A DNA stretch of 64,000 nt from Paenibacillus lactis (GCF_017873605.1 NZ_JAGGKI010000001.1:310001-374000); one strand, 5' to 3'. Counted from the stretch's first letter, positions 25,884-34,422 are shown. Translations and numbers: made by a program. The notes: generated by a model from the sequence alone, not told the origin.

Positions 25884-25995
25884 GTTAATACCTCCGAGTA
25901 GGTTGATTGTTCGTCACCGGGCGATTCGCTTCGGGCGGTCCGCAAGCCGCTCGCCGGTTTCGCTGCATTCCTCATTCATCCGTTTAAAAATAAGA

Positions 25996-26036
25996 GCCAA
26001 CCCCCGGTCTGAAAGCCTAGACCGGGATATGTTGGC
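25996..26036 (-). terminator. Terminator/attenuator between transporter and glycosidase parts of the operon
   Basis: Outer GCCAAC/GTTGGC and inner CCCGGTCT/AGACCGGG stems form one hairpin, followed on the minus strand by TCTTATTTTT. It lies between the solute-binding protein gene and the fucosidases, a common way to make more binding protein than enzymes. Confidence 0.75.
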
Positions 26037-26064
26037 CTTTTGTTGTTCTTGTTATAGATCTGTA

Positions 26065-27675
26065 TTATTTATTGGTGTTCCAGCGGTCGTAAGCGCCTTG
26101 GTACAGCTCGACGATGCGGTCGCCGCCCATCTTCTTAACCTGCGCTACATACTTATCCCAATTTTCAAGCGGCTCTTGGCCCGTGATGAACTTCGCTTCC
26201 ATCTGCTTGACGTAAGTGTCCAGATCGGACATCAACGCCGTAGCCTCGCTTTGCTCCTCATTGGTCAAATACACGTTAGGGAATGGAGCTTTGCCGATCG
26301 GCACCAGCTTCTCTTGGTTTTGCTGATCGATCCACTCATCAAATTCGGTACGCAGCCCTTTCGCCACTTCAGGATCGTTGATGCCCGGCGTCAGAATGCC
26401 GTAGTTTGGCGTGATTTTACCGCGGTATTCCTCACGGTCGCCGCCATCCGGAACAGGAAGCCATTCTTTCACGCGGTTCTCTTTATCCTTGAACTTCCAG
26501 AGCACGCCTTCAGGTCCTTGATTGAACAGCGTCGAACCTTCATAGCTGTAGAGGTAGTCGATCCAGCGCATGGTCGCTTCAGGGGCAGGGTTCTTGCTGG
26601 AAATGGCGAACGTGCCGCGTGCCGACATGCCCGGATGCTTGCCGTATACCGGAGATCCTTCGATTTCGCTCTTCACCGGCGTCATGAGCGGATGCTCGGT
26701 GCTAGGCTCGCCACCCAGGGTGAAGTACGGATGATAGTCGTTGAATAATGCGAGCTGATTGTTTTCGCCTTTGGCTTTTTTCTGGTCTGCCGTCTGGGAG
26801 AAGGTTTCGTGATCCAGCAGCTCTTCCTTCCATAGACGGTTCATGAATGTCAGGTAGCCCTTATAGCCTTCTTCTTGGAAAGGATAATGCACCTTTCCTT
26901 CCTTGTCGGCATAGATGCCTTCGTTGTACATGCCCCAGAAGCCGAAGAAGTACATCCGCAGGTCATCCAGCTTGACGGAAGTCAGCGGAATCTCGTCCTT
27001 CTTGCCGTTGCCGTTCGGATCCTCTTCCTTCACGCGCTTCAGGAACGTATACAGCTCTTCGGTCGTTTTCGGCTCGCTGACATTGAGCGCCTTTAGGAAC
27101 TTGCCGTTATACCACATCGGTCCGCGGTACCATACCGCTGCGGTATCGATAAACGGCAGTGCATACATATGGCCGTCCGGTGTCGTAAATGATTTGCGCA
27201 CATCCGGATGCGCATCCAGAACCTTCTTGATGTTCGGGGCATAGCCTTCATCAATGTATTTCTCAAGCGGAATCAGGATGCCTTGACTGCCGTAAGTTAC
27301 CTGCTCAGCCGGCTTCAAATCCGCAGCGTAAAACATATCCGGGAGATCACCGCTTGCAAACACCAGGTTCTTCTTCGTCTCGAAGCTGTCGATCGGCGAG
27401 AGCTGATACTCCAGCTTGATGTTCGTCAATTTCTCCATCTCTTGCAGGACAGGCATCGTCTTCCAGTCCGCCACCCCGGCATCCTGGGACATGACCGTCA
27501 GCGTAATCGGCTCATCGACGATCGGGAAGCCTTCCTTCTTGACCTCCGTGCTGCTGGACGTTCCGGAAGGTGCGGCAGAACCGCCGTCTCCCTTAGGCGA
27601 ACCACAGGCTGCAAGCATGGCTGCCGACAAGGTAAGACAGAGTAAAACGGATGATGCCTTACGAAGCTTCTTCAT
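26065..27675 (-). CDS. Extracellular solute-binding lipoprotein of a carbohydrate ABC transporter
   Basis: The 536-residue precursor starts with a lipoprotein signal, LLCLTLSAAMLAACGSPK, with the lipidated cysteine at about residue 24 and a Gly/Ser-rich linker. The rest has the features of the LipO/LplA-type family 1 binding proteins common in Paenibacillus (DEPITLTVMSQDAG, GDLPDMFYAADL, FGFWGMYNEGIY, WIDYLYSYEGSTLFNQGPEGV). It delivers oligosaccharides to the two permeases encoded just upstream (41-base gap). No ATPase gene is in the locus; a shared MsmK/MsmX-type ATPase elsewhere is expected. Confidence 0.92.
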   Translation of the reverse strand: MKKLRKASSVLLCLTLSAAMLAACGSPKGDGGSAAPSGTSSSTEVKKEGFPIVDEPITLTVMSQDAGVADWKTMPVLQEMEKLTNIKLEYQLSPIDSFETKKNLVFASGDLPDMFYAADLKPAEQVTYGSQGILIPLEKYIDEGYAPNIKKVLDAHPDVRKSFTTPDGHMYALPFIDTAAVWYRGPMWYNGKFLKALNVSEPKTTEELYTFLKRVKEEDPNGNGKKDEIPLTSVKLDDLRMYFFGFWGMYNEGIYADKEGKVHYPFQEEGYKGYLTFMNRLWKEELLDHETFSQTADQKKAKGENNQLALFNDYHPYFTLGGEPSTEHPLMTPVKSEIEGSPVYGKHPGMSARGTFAISSKNPAPEATMRWIDYLYSYEGSTLFNQGPEGVLWKFKDKENRVKEWLPVPDGGDREEYRGKITPNYGILTPGINDPEVAKGLRTEFDEWIDQQNQEKLVPIGKAPFPNVYLTNEEQSEATALMSDLDTYVKQMEAKFITGQEPLENWDKYVAQVKKMGGDRIVELYQGAYDRWNTNK

Positions 27676-27716
27676 AACAACAACTCCCCTTTTTTGGTGT
27701 AGATTATGGTTTAAGA

Positions 27717-28625
27717 TCAGCCCTTTACAGAACCAATCATAACACCCTGCACAAAGTAACGCTGAAGGAATGGGTAGATGACAATAACTGGCACCGTCGC
27801 GACGATGATGACGGCATATTTGACCAGTGCGGCGATTTCAGCCTTCGAGTTCATGGCGGCAGCCGATGAAATGTCGATGGCTCCTCCGCCTTGGGCCGCC
27901 ATCTCCTGCAGAACCAGAATTTGGCGCAGGAAGAGCTGCAGCGGATACTTCGCCGCATCGTTCAGATAGATCATGGCGCTGAAATAGCTGTTCCAGTGCC
28001 CGACGCCATAGAAGAGCGCCATGACGGCGATGATTGGCATCGACAGCGGCAGCACGATTTTGATGAACAACCGGAAATTCGTACATCCGTCGATATGAGC
28101 GGCTTCCTGCAGCTCCTTCGGAATAGTCGACTGGAAGAACGTCCGTGCAACGATAATGTTCCAGATCGAAGCGGCTCCCGGCAAAATGAGCGCCCACATG
28201 CTGTTGATCATGCCGAGATCCTTGACGAGCAGGTAGCTCGGAACGAGGCCCCCGCCGAAAAACATCGTGACCAAGAACATCGCCATGAAGAATCCACGGC
28301 CTACAAAGTCGCTCCGGCTGAGCGCGTAAGCGGCCGGCAGCGTGACAAGCAGGTTGACCGCCGTTCCGATCACGGTATAAATAATGGTGTTCTTGTAGCC
28401 GATCCAGATATTCTGGTTCTCGAACACCCGAGCATAGCCCTCGAAGGTAATTCCTTTAGGGAACAGCCACATTTCGCCCGAGGCGACGGCCTTCGGATCG
28501 CTGATCGATGCGCTGACGATATACAGCAGCGGGTACAGAACAATGACCAACGCGATCGTTAAGTACAGATAGTTGCAAAATAGAAACAGTTTATCTCCGT
28601 TGCTTTCTTTAACTCCGGATGCCAT
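27717..28625 (-). CDS. Carbohydrate ABC transporter permease (LplC/MalG-like)
   Basis: The 302-residue protein has six transmembrane segments and the binding-protein-dependent transport signature in the second half (EAAHIDGCTNFRLFIKIVLPLSMPIIAVMALF), the EAA loop that docks to the ATPase. MWLFPKGITFEGYARVFEN is typical of the LplC branch of CUT1 permeases. It starts 15 bases after the partner permease and is cotranscribed with it and the binding protein. Confidence 0.93.
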   Translation of the reverse strand: MASGVKESNGDKLFLFCNYLYLTIALVIVLYPLLYIVSASISDPKAVASGEMWLFPKGITFEGYARVFENQNIWIGYKNTIIYTVIGTAVNLLVTLPAAYALSRSDFVGRGFFMAMFLVTMFFGGGLVPSYLLVKDLGMINSMWALILPGAASIWNIIVARTFFQSTIPKELQEAAHIDGCTNFRLFIKIVLPLSMPIIAVMALFYGVGHWNSYFSAMIYLNDAAKYPLQLFLRQILVLQEMAAQGGGAIDISSAAAMNSKAEIAALVKYAVIIVATVPVIVIYPFLQRYFVQGVMIGSVKG

Positions 28626-28640
28626 GCGTAATTCCTCCTT

Positions 28641-29612
28641 CTACCACAGACTGTTTTCGCTGGTGCGCCGCGCAATTTGGTTGACCGTGAGCAGCAGAAT
28701 CGCATTGACCACGGAGTTGAACAAGCCGACGGCTGTTGAGAAGCTGTACTGCGCATCCACCAAACCGGAGCGATAAACGAAGGTCGAGATGACATCGGAC
28801 GACTCCATATTAAGCGGGTTCTGGAGAAGCAGGATTTTCTCGAAGCCGACGCCCAGGATGCTTCCCATATTCAAAATCAGCAATATCGTAATGGTCGGAA
28901 CGATCGCCGGAAGATTGATGTGCAGAATCCGCTTGAACCGGCTGGCACCGTCCACGACGGCAGCCTCATGCAGCTGCGGGTCCACGCCCGACAAGGCTGC
29001 CAGGTAGATGATCGTTCCCCAGCCCGTGCTCTGCCAAACCCCGGACAGCACGTACACCGTCTTAAACCAGGCAGGGTCGGTCAAAAATTGGGGCGGTGTG
29101 AATCCAAGAAACTCCACCAGATTGACAATCATGCCCGTCGAAGGCGTCAAGAAGGTAATAATCATACCGGACATGACGACCACCGAAATAAAATGCGGTG
29201 CATAAGTTACCGTCTGTACCGTCCGTTTGAAGAACGAGTCCCTCACCTCATTAAAGGCAAGCGCCAGAATGATCGGCAGCGGGAATCCTATAGCAAGCTC
29301 GTACAAGCTGATGCTCAGCGTGTTCCAGAGCAGGTCCCAGAAATAATAAGAATTAAAGAAGCGAACGAAGTGGTCGAATCCGACCCACGGGCTTCCCGTT
29401 ATCCCTAATGTCGGGATGAAGTTTTTAAAGGCGATTTGTATCCCGTACATCGGCCCGTAATGGAATATCAGAAAGTACAGAAATGCGGGGGCGATAAACA
29501 GGTACAGCTCCCAGTTTCGGACCATCCTCCTCCATAAGGTATTTTTCTTGCGGCTTGCCGTTGTGTTAACCGATATGCTCTGCGACAGGGCGGTGTGGCC
29601 ATCTTGCTGCAT
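28641..29612 (-). CDS. Carbohydrate ABC transporter permease (LplB/MalF-like), first gene of the operon
   Basis: The 323-residue protein has six transmembrane segments, LFIAPAFLYFLIFHYGPMYGIQIAFKNF at the first helix, and the EAA loop LHEAAVVDGASRFKRILHINLPAIVPTITIL. The polar N-terminal extension is typical of LplB-type permeases. GGAGGGAG precedes ATG 29612. Upstream lies a 500-base divergent region with cre boxes, which it shares with the GH18 gene at 30113. Confidence 0.93.
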   Translation of the reverse strand: MQQDGHTALSQSISVNTTASRKKNTLWRRMVRNWELYLFIAPAFLYFLIFHYGPMYGIQIAFKNFIPTLGITGSPWVGFDHFVRFFNSYYFWDLLWNTLSISLYELAIGFPLPIILALAFNEVRDSFFKRTVQTVTYAPHFISVVVMSGMIITFLTPSTGMIVNLVEFLGFTPPQFLTDPAWFKTVYVLSGVWQSTGWGTIIYLAALSGVDPQLHEAAVVDGASRFKRILHINLPAIVPTITILLILNMGSILGVGFEKILLLQNPLNMESSDVISTFVYRSGLVDAQYSFSTAVGLFNSVVNAILLLTVNQIARRTSENSLW

Positions 29613-29660
29613 CGGTTTCTCCCTCCTCTTCTAATGAAAATCCGGTCAATTTAAGAGGCT

Positions 29661-29723
29661 GTTCAAAAAGCCGCCTTCTGATCTCGTAGCCAATCAAGGT
29701 GCTGATAGACCGACTTTTTGAAC
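29661..29723. repeat. Inverted repeat, possible MITE or IS end remnant
   Basis: GTTCAAAAAG (29661) and CTTTTTGAAC (29714) form a perfect 10-bp inverted repeat around 43 bases, with a looser outer match. The phrase GAGGCTGTTCAAAAAG resembles terminal repeats of IS elements that I remember from Bacillales, but no transposase is present. It could also be a regulatory hairpin in the operon leader. Confidence 0.4.
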
Positions 29724-29815
29724 GCTCGCTTTAAGGATAAGCACCCCTGTTCAAATGTAAGGAAAGAGGTTCCTTGAGCACACTTCCTCATCTGCGGGTT
29801 TGCCGCACCGGAAAA

Positions 29816-29829
29816 TGTTAACGCTTACA
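29816..29829. promoter_or_regulatory. cre box in the divergent glycan promoter region
   Basis: TGTTAACGCTTACA agrees with the CcpA consensus TGWAARCGYTWNCW at 13 of 14 positions. It lies about 200 bases upstream of the lplB-like start, consistent with carbon catabolite control of the locus. Confidence 0.65.
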
Positions 29830-29884
29830 TCCCAAGTGTATGGACTGCGTACCGATCCGTAAATATGTCATTTTCAATGGTCAT

Positions 29885-29898
29885 TGTAAGCGGCTACA
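29885..29898. promoter_or_regulatory. Second cre-like palindrome in the divergent region
   Basis: TGTAAGCGGCTACA has two differences from the CcpA consensus but keeps the TGTA/TACA arms and the central CG. It lies 56 bases downstream of the stronger box, about 215 bases before the GH18 gene at 30113. Confidence 0.4.
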
Positions 29899-30112
29899 AT
29901 CGTTGATCCTACGCGGTTTTGGCCATTTTTGCGCAGCTTGTCATTGTCATTTCGGCCAAGGAAAACATGTTGATTTTGACCGCAGCCAACGCTTTGGCAT
30001 ACTGTGCAAACGATTCGCGCCGTCTTGACAGATGCTGGATAGGAACGCTAAGCTTCAAAAAAACAGCCGTATCGCAAATCTCACATATTTTATTGAAACG
30101 AGGTTGAAACTC

Positions 30113-31153
30113 ATGACGGAATCCCCTTGGATTTTAGCCGGATATGCGGGACGCAGGGTTCTCTCCGAGGTTACGGCAGAGGACGCGCTGCGACTCACCC
30201 ATCTGAATGTAGCTTTTGCCCACATCCGGGAAGGCGCCATTTCGTACCCCCATCCGGAGACTGCCGATGAAATCCGCCGGCTGAAATCGGTTAACCCTAA
30301 GCTTCAGGTTCTGCTGTCGGTCGGCGGCTGGGGCTCCAGCGGCTTCTCCGAGGCAGCCGCCTCGCCGGAAGCAAGGGTACGCCTTAGCGAATCCGCTAAT
30401 GAAATTTTGGAGAATTACCCTTTTGACGGAATCGACCTGGACTGGGAGTATCCCTGCTATTCCGTTGCGGGCACCTCCGCTTCGCCTGACGACAAGCGGA
30501 ATTTCACGCTGCTGCTTCAGGCGCTCAGAGAGTCTCTGGACCGGTTCGGGCGGGAGAAGCACCGCCGCTATATGCTGACCATTGCCGCAGGAGCCGATCA
30601 GTATTATATAGATGGAACCGAGATCGACCTCATCCACCCCTTTCTGGATTTCATACAGCTGATGACCTACGACATGCGGGGCGGCTTCCAGACGTACACC
30701 GGGCACCACGCGAATCTGTATACGTCCACCGGCGATCTGTTCCGGATCAGTGCGGACGCCTCGGTCCGATTATTCACCGCGGCGGGGGTGCCGCGCGAGA
30801 AAATCGTCATCGGAGCTGCCTTCTATTCGAGACGATGGAACAACGTGCCAAACGTGAACAACGGATATCTCCAGGTCGCTCCGGCCGCAGGCGGTTACGG
30901 TCCGACTTATACGGAGCTTGCGGCTCAATATTTGAACAATCCCGCCTTCACACGGCATTGGGACGACGAGGCGAAGGCCCCTTACCTGTTCGACGGCAGC
31001 AGCTTCATCAGCTACGATGATCCCGAGTCGTTAACGCATAAATGCCATTACGTAAAGGAGCAGCGGCTTGCAGGGATCATGTTCTGGGAATACAGCTGCG
31101 ATGCGACACGCAGCCTGCTGGATGCGATGCATAAGGCGCTCGTTCTTGAATGA
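30113..31153 (+). CDS. Glycoside hydrolase family 18 protein (divergent gene of the glycan locus)
   Basis: The 346-residue protein is closely similar to the GH18 product of 18353-19387 along its whole length (VLLSVGGWGSSGFSEAA, FDGIDLDWEYPCY with catalytic E112, FIQLMTYDMRGGFQTYTGHHANLY, GIMFWEYSCD). ATG 30113 is chosen by alignment with the paralog and a GAGG site; the upstream in-frame codons have no counterpart. No signal peptide. It probably cleaves next to N-acetylglucosamine in imported glycans. It is transcribed away from the transporter operon and may share the catabolite-controlled regulatory region. Confidence 0.9.
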   Translation: MTESPWILAGYAGRRVLSEVTAEDALRLTHLNVAFAHIREGAISYPHPETADEIRRLKSVNPKLQVLLSVGGWGSSGFSEAAASPEARVRLSESANEILENYPFDGIDLDWEYPCYSVAGTSASPDDKRNFTLLLQALRESLDRFGREKHRRYMLTIAAGADQYYIDGTEIDLIHPFLDFIQLMTYDMRGGFQTYTGHHANLYTSTGDLFRISADASVRLFTAAGVPREKIVIGAAFYSRRWNNVPNVNNGYLQVAPAAGGYGPTYTELAAQYLNNPAFTRHWDDEAKAPYLFDGSSFISYDDPESLTHKCHYVKEQRLAGIMFWEYSCDATRSLLDAMHKALVLE

Positions 31154-31204
31154 TCGCCCTCTCTCAAAGCCCCCCTTTCTCTAAATGGATTGTCTTCAGT
31201 TACG

Positions 31205-31233
31205 GCCTGTTTCTCTTATTTGGAGAAGCAGGC
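31205..31233 (+). terminator. Weak terminator hairpin after the divergent GH18 gene
   Basis: GCCTGTTTCTC pairs with GAGAAGCAGGC (11 bp, one G-U) and is followed by TGTTCTT. The remainder of the gap to 31494 is AT-rich and holds no gene that I can support. Confidence 0.5.
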
Positions 31234-31493
31234 TGTTCTTCGTTCGTGTGATTACACAGATGCAGAATGTTTAGATGTGTAATGTTTTATAACACCAAAT
31301 TGCCATCTGTTCAAATCTGTGCTTGTTGCTTGTTTTCATTCTAGGGGACCCCCCTCTTCGCGTAAATATGTCGTTTTAATCGAGATGAAATGCTGAAAGC
31401 CCCTTGATACAACTAGGTTTATTCCGCATGATATGTTGATTTTGTCCTGTACGTCCAAATCCATGCACAAGGTTTACATCACCGTTCACACAT

Positions 31494-31523
31494 AAAAAAG
31501 CCGCTCCCTTTTGTTGGGGCGGC
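31494..31523 (-). terminator. Terminator of the DUF378 gene
   Basis: GCCGCCCC and GGGAGCGGC pair across AACAAAA with one bulge, followed on the minus strand by TTTTTTAT, about 60 bases after the DUF378 stop. Confidence 0.75.
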
Positions 31524-31579
31524 CTTTAAACAATCCACTTTCTATCACTAATATTACGTTTCATGTTATATATATTAAC

Positions 31580-31798
31580 TCATTTTGCTGTTCTTCGATC
31601 ATCATTGGTGACGTCACCGAAGAATCGGATCGAGTACAGCGCACACAGTCCCACAATCGTGTAAACGATCCGCGAGCCTGCAGAGCTCTGTCCGCCGAAC
31701 AATGCGGCGACCAGATCGTATTGAAACAAGCCGACCAGCAGCCAGTTGATGCCGCCAATGATCAGCAGCAAGAGCGCAATGGTATTCCACGTTCTCAT
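31580..31798 (-). CDS. DUF378 small membrane protein
   Basis: The 72-residue protein contains two hydrophobic helices: TIALLLLIIGGINWLLVGLF, where GGINWLLVG is the DUF378 hallmark, and IVYTIVGLCALYSIRFFG. A short charged C-terminus follows. GGGGGGAAG precedes the ATG. DUF378 proteins are widespread, small and of unknown function. The gene is monocistronic. Confidence 0.9.
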   Translation of the reverse strand: MRTWNTIALLLLIIGGINWLLVGLFQYDLVAALFGGQSSAGSRIVYTIVGLCALYSIRFFGDVTNDDRRTAK

Positions 31799-32190
31799 CG
31801 TCTTCCCCCCTTATATGAACCGAATGTTGATGAACATCTTGAATCGCATGCTATATAAGATGAACGATTGAACGGGATGCAGGGCAAGTGCGCTGAAATT
31901 CTCCTGCAAATCGCTGCTGCTCCGACCTCATTCTTTTGGTTCATTCTATATAGTTCTAGTAGTTTTAGTATCTAGTTTTAACCTTTTCTTGGCATTGTAA
32001 TCATCCAAGCGCAAAAAAACATCCTCCGTAAAGAAGGATGCTGCGATATCCTGCGATATCCTGCGATATCCTGCGATATCCTGCGATATCAGGATGTTGC
32101 AATGAAGGTCACTCTTTGGATTTTTGCAAAATCCTCATGTAAATGACTTATTGATTTTCGCGATCGATGGAAGAACCGCTTACGTATATT
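31799..32190. other. AT-rich gap with hairpin and tandem repeat
   Basis: No gene is supported here. The region contains AACATCCTCC...GAAGGATG (about 32018-32040), the 10-base tandem repeat described separately, and AGGATGTT directly after it, so the repeat array sits between inverted CATCCT/AGGATG arms. Confidence 0.5.
32041..32090. repeat. Perfect 5x10-bp tandem repeat
   Basis: Five identical copies of CTGCGATATC follow each other without variation. The unit contains the palindrome GATATC and equals roughly one helical turn. It lies 100 bases beyond the stop codon of the LysR gene, in non-coding DNA. Confidence 0.95.
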
Positions 32191-33078
32191 TTAGAACATT
32201 CCCTGTCTGCTCCTAAGCAGCTCGAGAAATACTTCCACGGCTTTCGTATGATAGGGAGTCTTCTGTGAAATGAGGGAGAAGCGGCGAATCACGGGCCTCC
32301 CGTTCGGCTTCAGCATATGGAGGGTGCCGAGCTGAAGCTCCTTGCGAACCACAAATCGTGACAGAAGCGTGACGCCTAAGCCCGCTTCGACTGATTCCTT
32401 GATCAGCTGTGTGCTGCCGAATTCAACCACATGCCGGGGATGAAAGCCGCTAGCAGCGAACATTCGCTCCGTCGCCTCGCGGGTGCCTGAGCCCTGCTCG
32501 CGCAAGATCCACGTCTCCGTTTGAAGCTCCGCCAGCGGGATTTCAGACCACGGGTCATAGCGCTGCCCGCGCGGAACGACAACGACCATTTCGTCCTCGG
32601 CGAACGCCTCAATATGCAGCCGCTCGTCCTGATAATCTCCCTCGACGATACCGACATCCGCCTCGTGCCGCAGGATCATTTCCGCCACTTCGGCCGTGTT
32701 TCCGATGGTGATGGTAGGACGGATTAACGGATACTGCTGTCTCAAGGAAGCGATCATCCGGGGGAGCAGATACTCGCCGAAGGTATAGCTGGATCCGATC
32801 GACAAATCGCCGCTTGCCCGATGCATCACATCATCCACAAGGGCGTTCATGCGCGTATATAACCCCAGGATCTCCTTCGCGTGATGATATACGATCTCTC
32901 CCGCTTTATTCAGTCGAACATATTTATTGCTCCGATCCAGCAGCCGCGTCCCCAGGGAACGCTCCAATGCCCGGATATATTGACTTACCGCAGGCTGCGT
33001 CATAAGCAGCTCCTCCGCTGCCCGGGTGAAGTTCCCTTTCTCAACGACGGTCACAAATACCTCTAACGCCTGATCCAT
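32191..33078 (-). CDS. LysR-family transcriptional regulator
   Basis: The 295-residue protein has the N-terminal LysR helix-turn-helix (MDQALEVFVTVVEKGNFTRAAEELLMTQPAVSQYIRALERSLGTRLLDR) and a two-lobed effector domain (GDLSIGSSYTFGEYLLPRMI, EAGLGVTLLSRFVV). ATG 33078 is preferred because AGGGCGAGGAA is well placed; a second ATG at 33105 has no such site. It diverges from a YeiH-family gene, the arrangement known for CysL/YeiE-like regulators, so it probably activates that gene in response to a sulfur-related effector. Confidence 0.9.
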   Translation of the reverse strand: MDQALEVFVTVVEKGNFTRAAEELLMTQPAVSQYIRALERSLGTRLLDRSNKYVRLNKAGEIVYHHAKEILGLYTRMNALVDDVMHRASGDLSIGSSYTFGEYLLPRMIASLRQQYPLIRPTITIGNTAEVAEMILRHEADVGIVEGDYQDERLHIEAFAEDEMVVVVPRGQRYDPWSEIPLAELQTETWILREQGSGTREATERMFAASGFHPRHVVEFGSTQLIKESVEAGLGVTLLSRFVVRKELQLGTLHMLKPNGRPVIRRFSLISQKTPYHTKAVEVFLELLRSRQGMF

Positions 33079-33133
33079 TTCCTCGCCCTCTTCCTCCCTA
33101 TACATTCGTTTATGTTGGACAGCTCCATATTAT

Positions 33134-33166
33134 CATAATAAAATACTTATCATTACTATTATTATG
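33134..33166. promoter_or_regulatory. Inverted repeat, candidate LysR operator
   Basis: CATAATAA (33134) and TTATTATG (33159) form a perfect interrupted palindrome in the 161-base AT-rich space between the divergent LysR and YeiH genes. LysR-type proteins bind such symmetrical sites between divergent promoters. Confidence 0.5.
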
Positions 33167-33239
33167 ATTTATTTTTCTTATTTAATAAAGTGGGATACGA
33201 TAGGTTCAGACCAACCGAACAAACCGGAGGTTATGACTT

Positions 33240-34280
33240 ATGGCTGAATCCGTGCATTCCCAATCGCAAGCCGCCGGCCCTGCTGCGCTGCCGAAGAAGC
33301 CGTCGATGATGGCTGTCATCGGTGGCATCGCATTTACGCTGGCCATCGCCCTCATCGGCTTAGCGCTCGCAAACCTTCCAGGTCTTCGCTATCTCGGCCA
33401 GTTGGCTTGGGCGATCCTGATTGCCGCCGTGTACCGCCAGATTCGCGGCTATCCGGAGGCGCTGCGGCCTGGAATCCAATTTACGGCCAAGCGGCTTCTT
33501 CGTCTGGCCATTATATTGTATGGGTTAAAGCTGAATATCGGCATCGTATGGCAACAAGGCCTTGGGCTCATGCTGAGGGATGTCATCAGCGTTGTGTTTG
33601 CCATCGCCTTGACACTGCTCATCGCCAAGCGGCTTAAGGCGGATATGTCCCTGTCCCTGCTGCTTGGGATTGGAACAGGCGTATGCGGGGCGGCTGCCAT
33701 TGCAGCCGTATCGCCCATCGTGCAAGCCAAGGAAAAGGATACCGCGCTTGGGGCAGGGATGATTGCCTTTGTCGGTACGATTGCTGCCATTCTCTATACC
33801 TTGATACAGCCGTTACTGCCCTTATCCGATGCCCAGTTCGGAATCTGGTCGGGCGTAAGCCTTCACGAAATCGCTCATGTAGCGCTTGCGGGAGCATCCG
33901 CCGGCGAGGAAGCCTTGACGCTCGCCCTGCTCGCCAAGCTTGGCCGTGTTTTCCTGCTCCTGCCCCTGAGCGTCGTCCTGGTGCTCTGGATGAAGCGAAC
34001 GCATCCGAATGAAAGCAAGGCCAGACCGGAGTTTCCCTGGTTTCTCATCGGCTTTATGGCAGCAAGCATGCTGGGCAGTTGGGAATATACCGGACAGCCG
34101 ATGATTCCCCTTCCGCTCAAGGATGCGTTGTCGCAAATCGCCTCCTTTCTGCTGGCGATGGCGATGGTAGGCCTCGGATTGAATGTTCATGTCAAAGATT
34201 TGCGCAGAGCCTGGAGACCGCTGCTGGCCATGGCCATAGCGACGATCCTGTTGGTCCTGCTGACTTACATGTTGGTTTGA
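33240..34280 (+). CDS. YeiH/UPF0324 family membrane protein (putative sulfate exporter family)
   Basis: The 346-residue protein has about ten hydrophobic helices. LLRLAIILYGLKLNIG, LLLGIGTGVCGAAAIAAVSPIVQAKEKDTALGAGMIAFVGTIAAILYTLIQP and SLHEIAHVALAGASAGEEA are strongly conserved in the YeiH (UPF0324) family. GGAGG precedes ATG 33240. Members are annotated as putative sulfate exporters without firm evidence; a link to sulfur compounds is suggested by CysL/YeiE-type regulators. A strong terminator follows at 34423. Confidence 0.9.
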   Translation: MAESVHSQSQAAGPAALPKKPSMMAVIGGIAFTLAIALIGLALANLPGLRYLGQLAWAILIAAVYRQIRGYPEALRPGIQFTAKRLLRLAIILYGLKLNIGIVWQQGLGLMLRDVISVVFAIALTLLIAKRLKADMSLSLLLGIGTGVCGAAAIAAVSPIVQAKEKDTALGAGMIAFVGTIAAILYTLIQPLLPLSDAQFGIWSGVSLHEIAHVALAGASAGEEALTLALLAKLGRVFLLLPLSVVLVLWMKRTHPNESKARPEFPWFLIGFMAASMLGSWEYTGQPMIPLPLKDALSQIASFLLAMAMVGLGLNVHVKDLRRAWRPLLAMAIATILLVLLTYMLV

Positions 34281-34422
34281 ATACACCTGCTCCCGCTGTC
34301 TGGGAAGGCAATGTCTGCCGGCGGAAGCAGGTGGAATCCGTAGGCTGCGCCGCCGGAATCGTCAGGAACACCGGCAATTTCGAGCGTGTTGGAGAGTCTG
34401 GAAATCCTCGCGTCCCATGACC

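Noticed and set aside
32041..32090. Repeat array as a possible CRISPR
   Set aside because: The units are 10 bases long and directly adjacent, with no spacers and no cas genes anywhere in the window.
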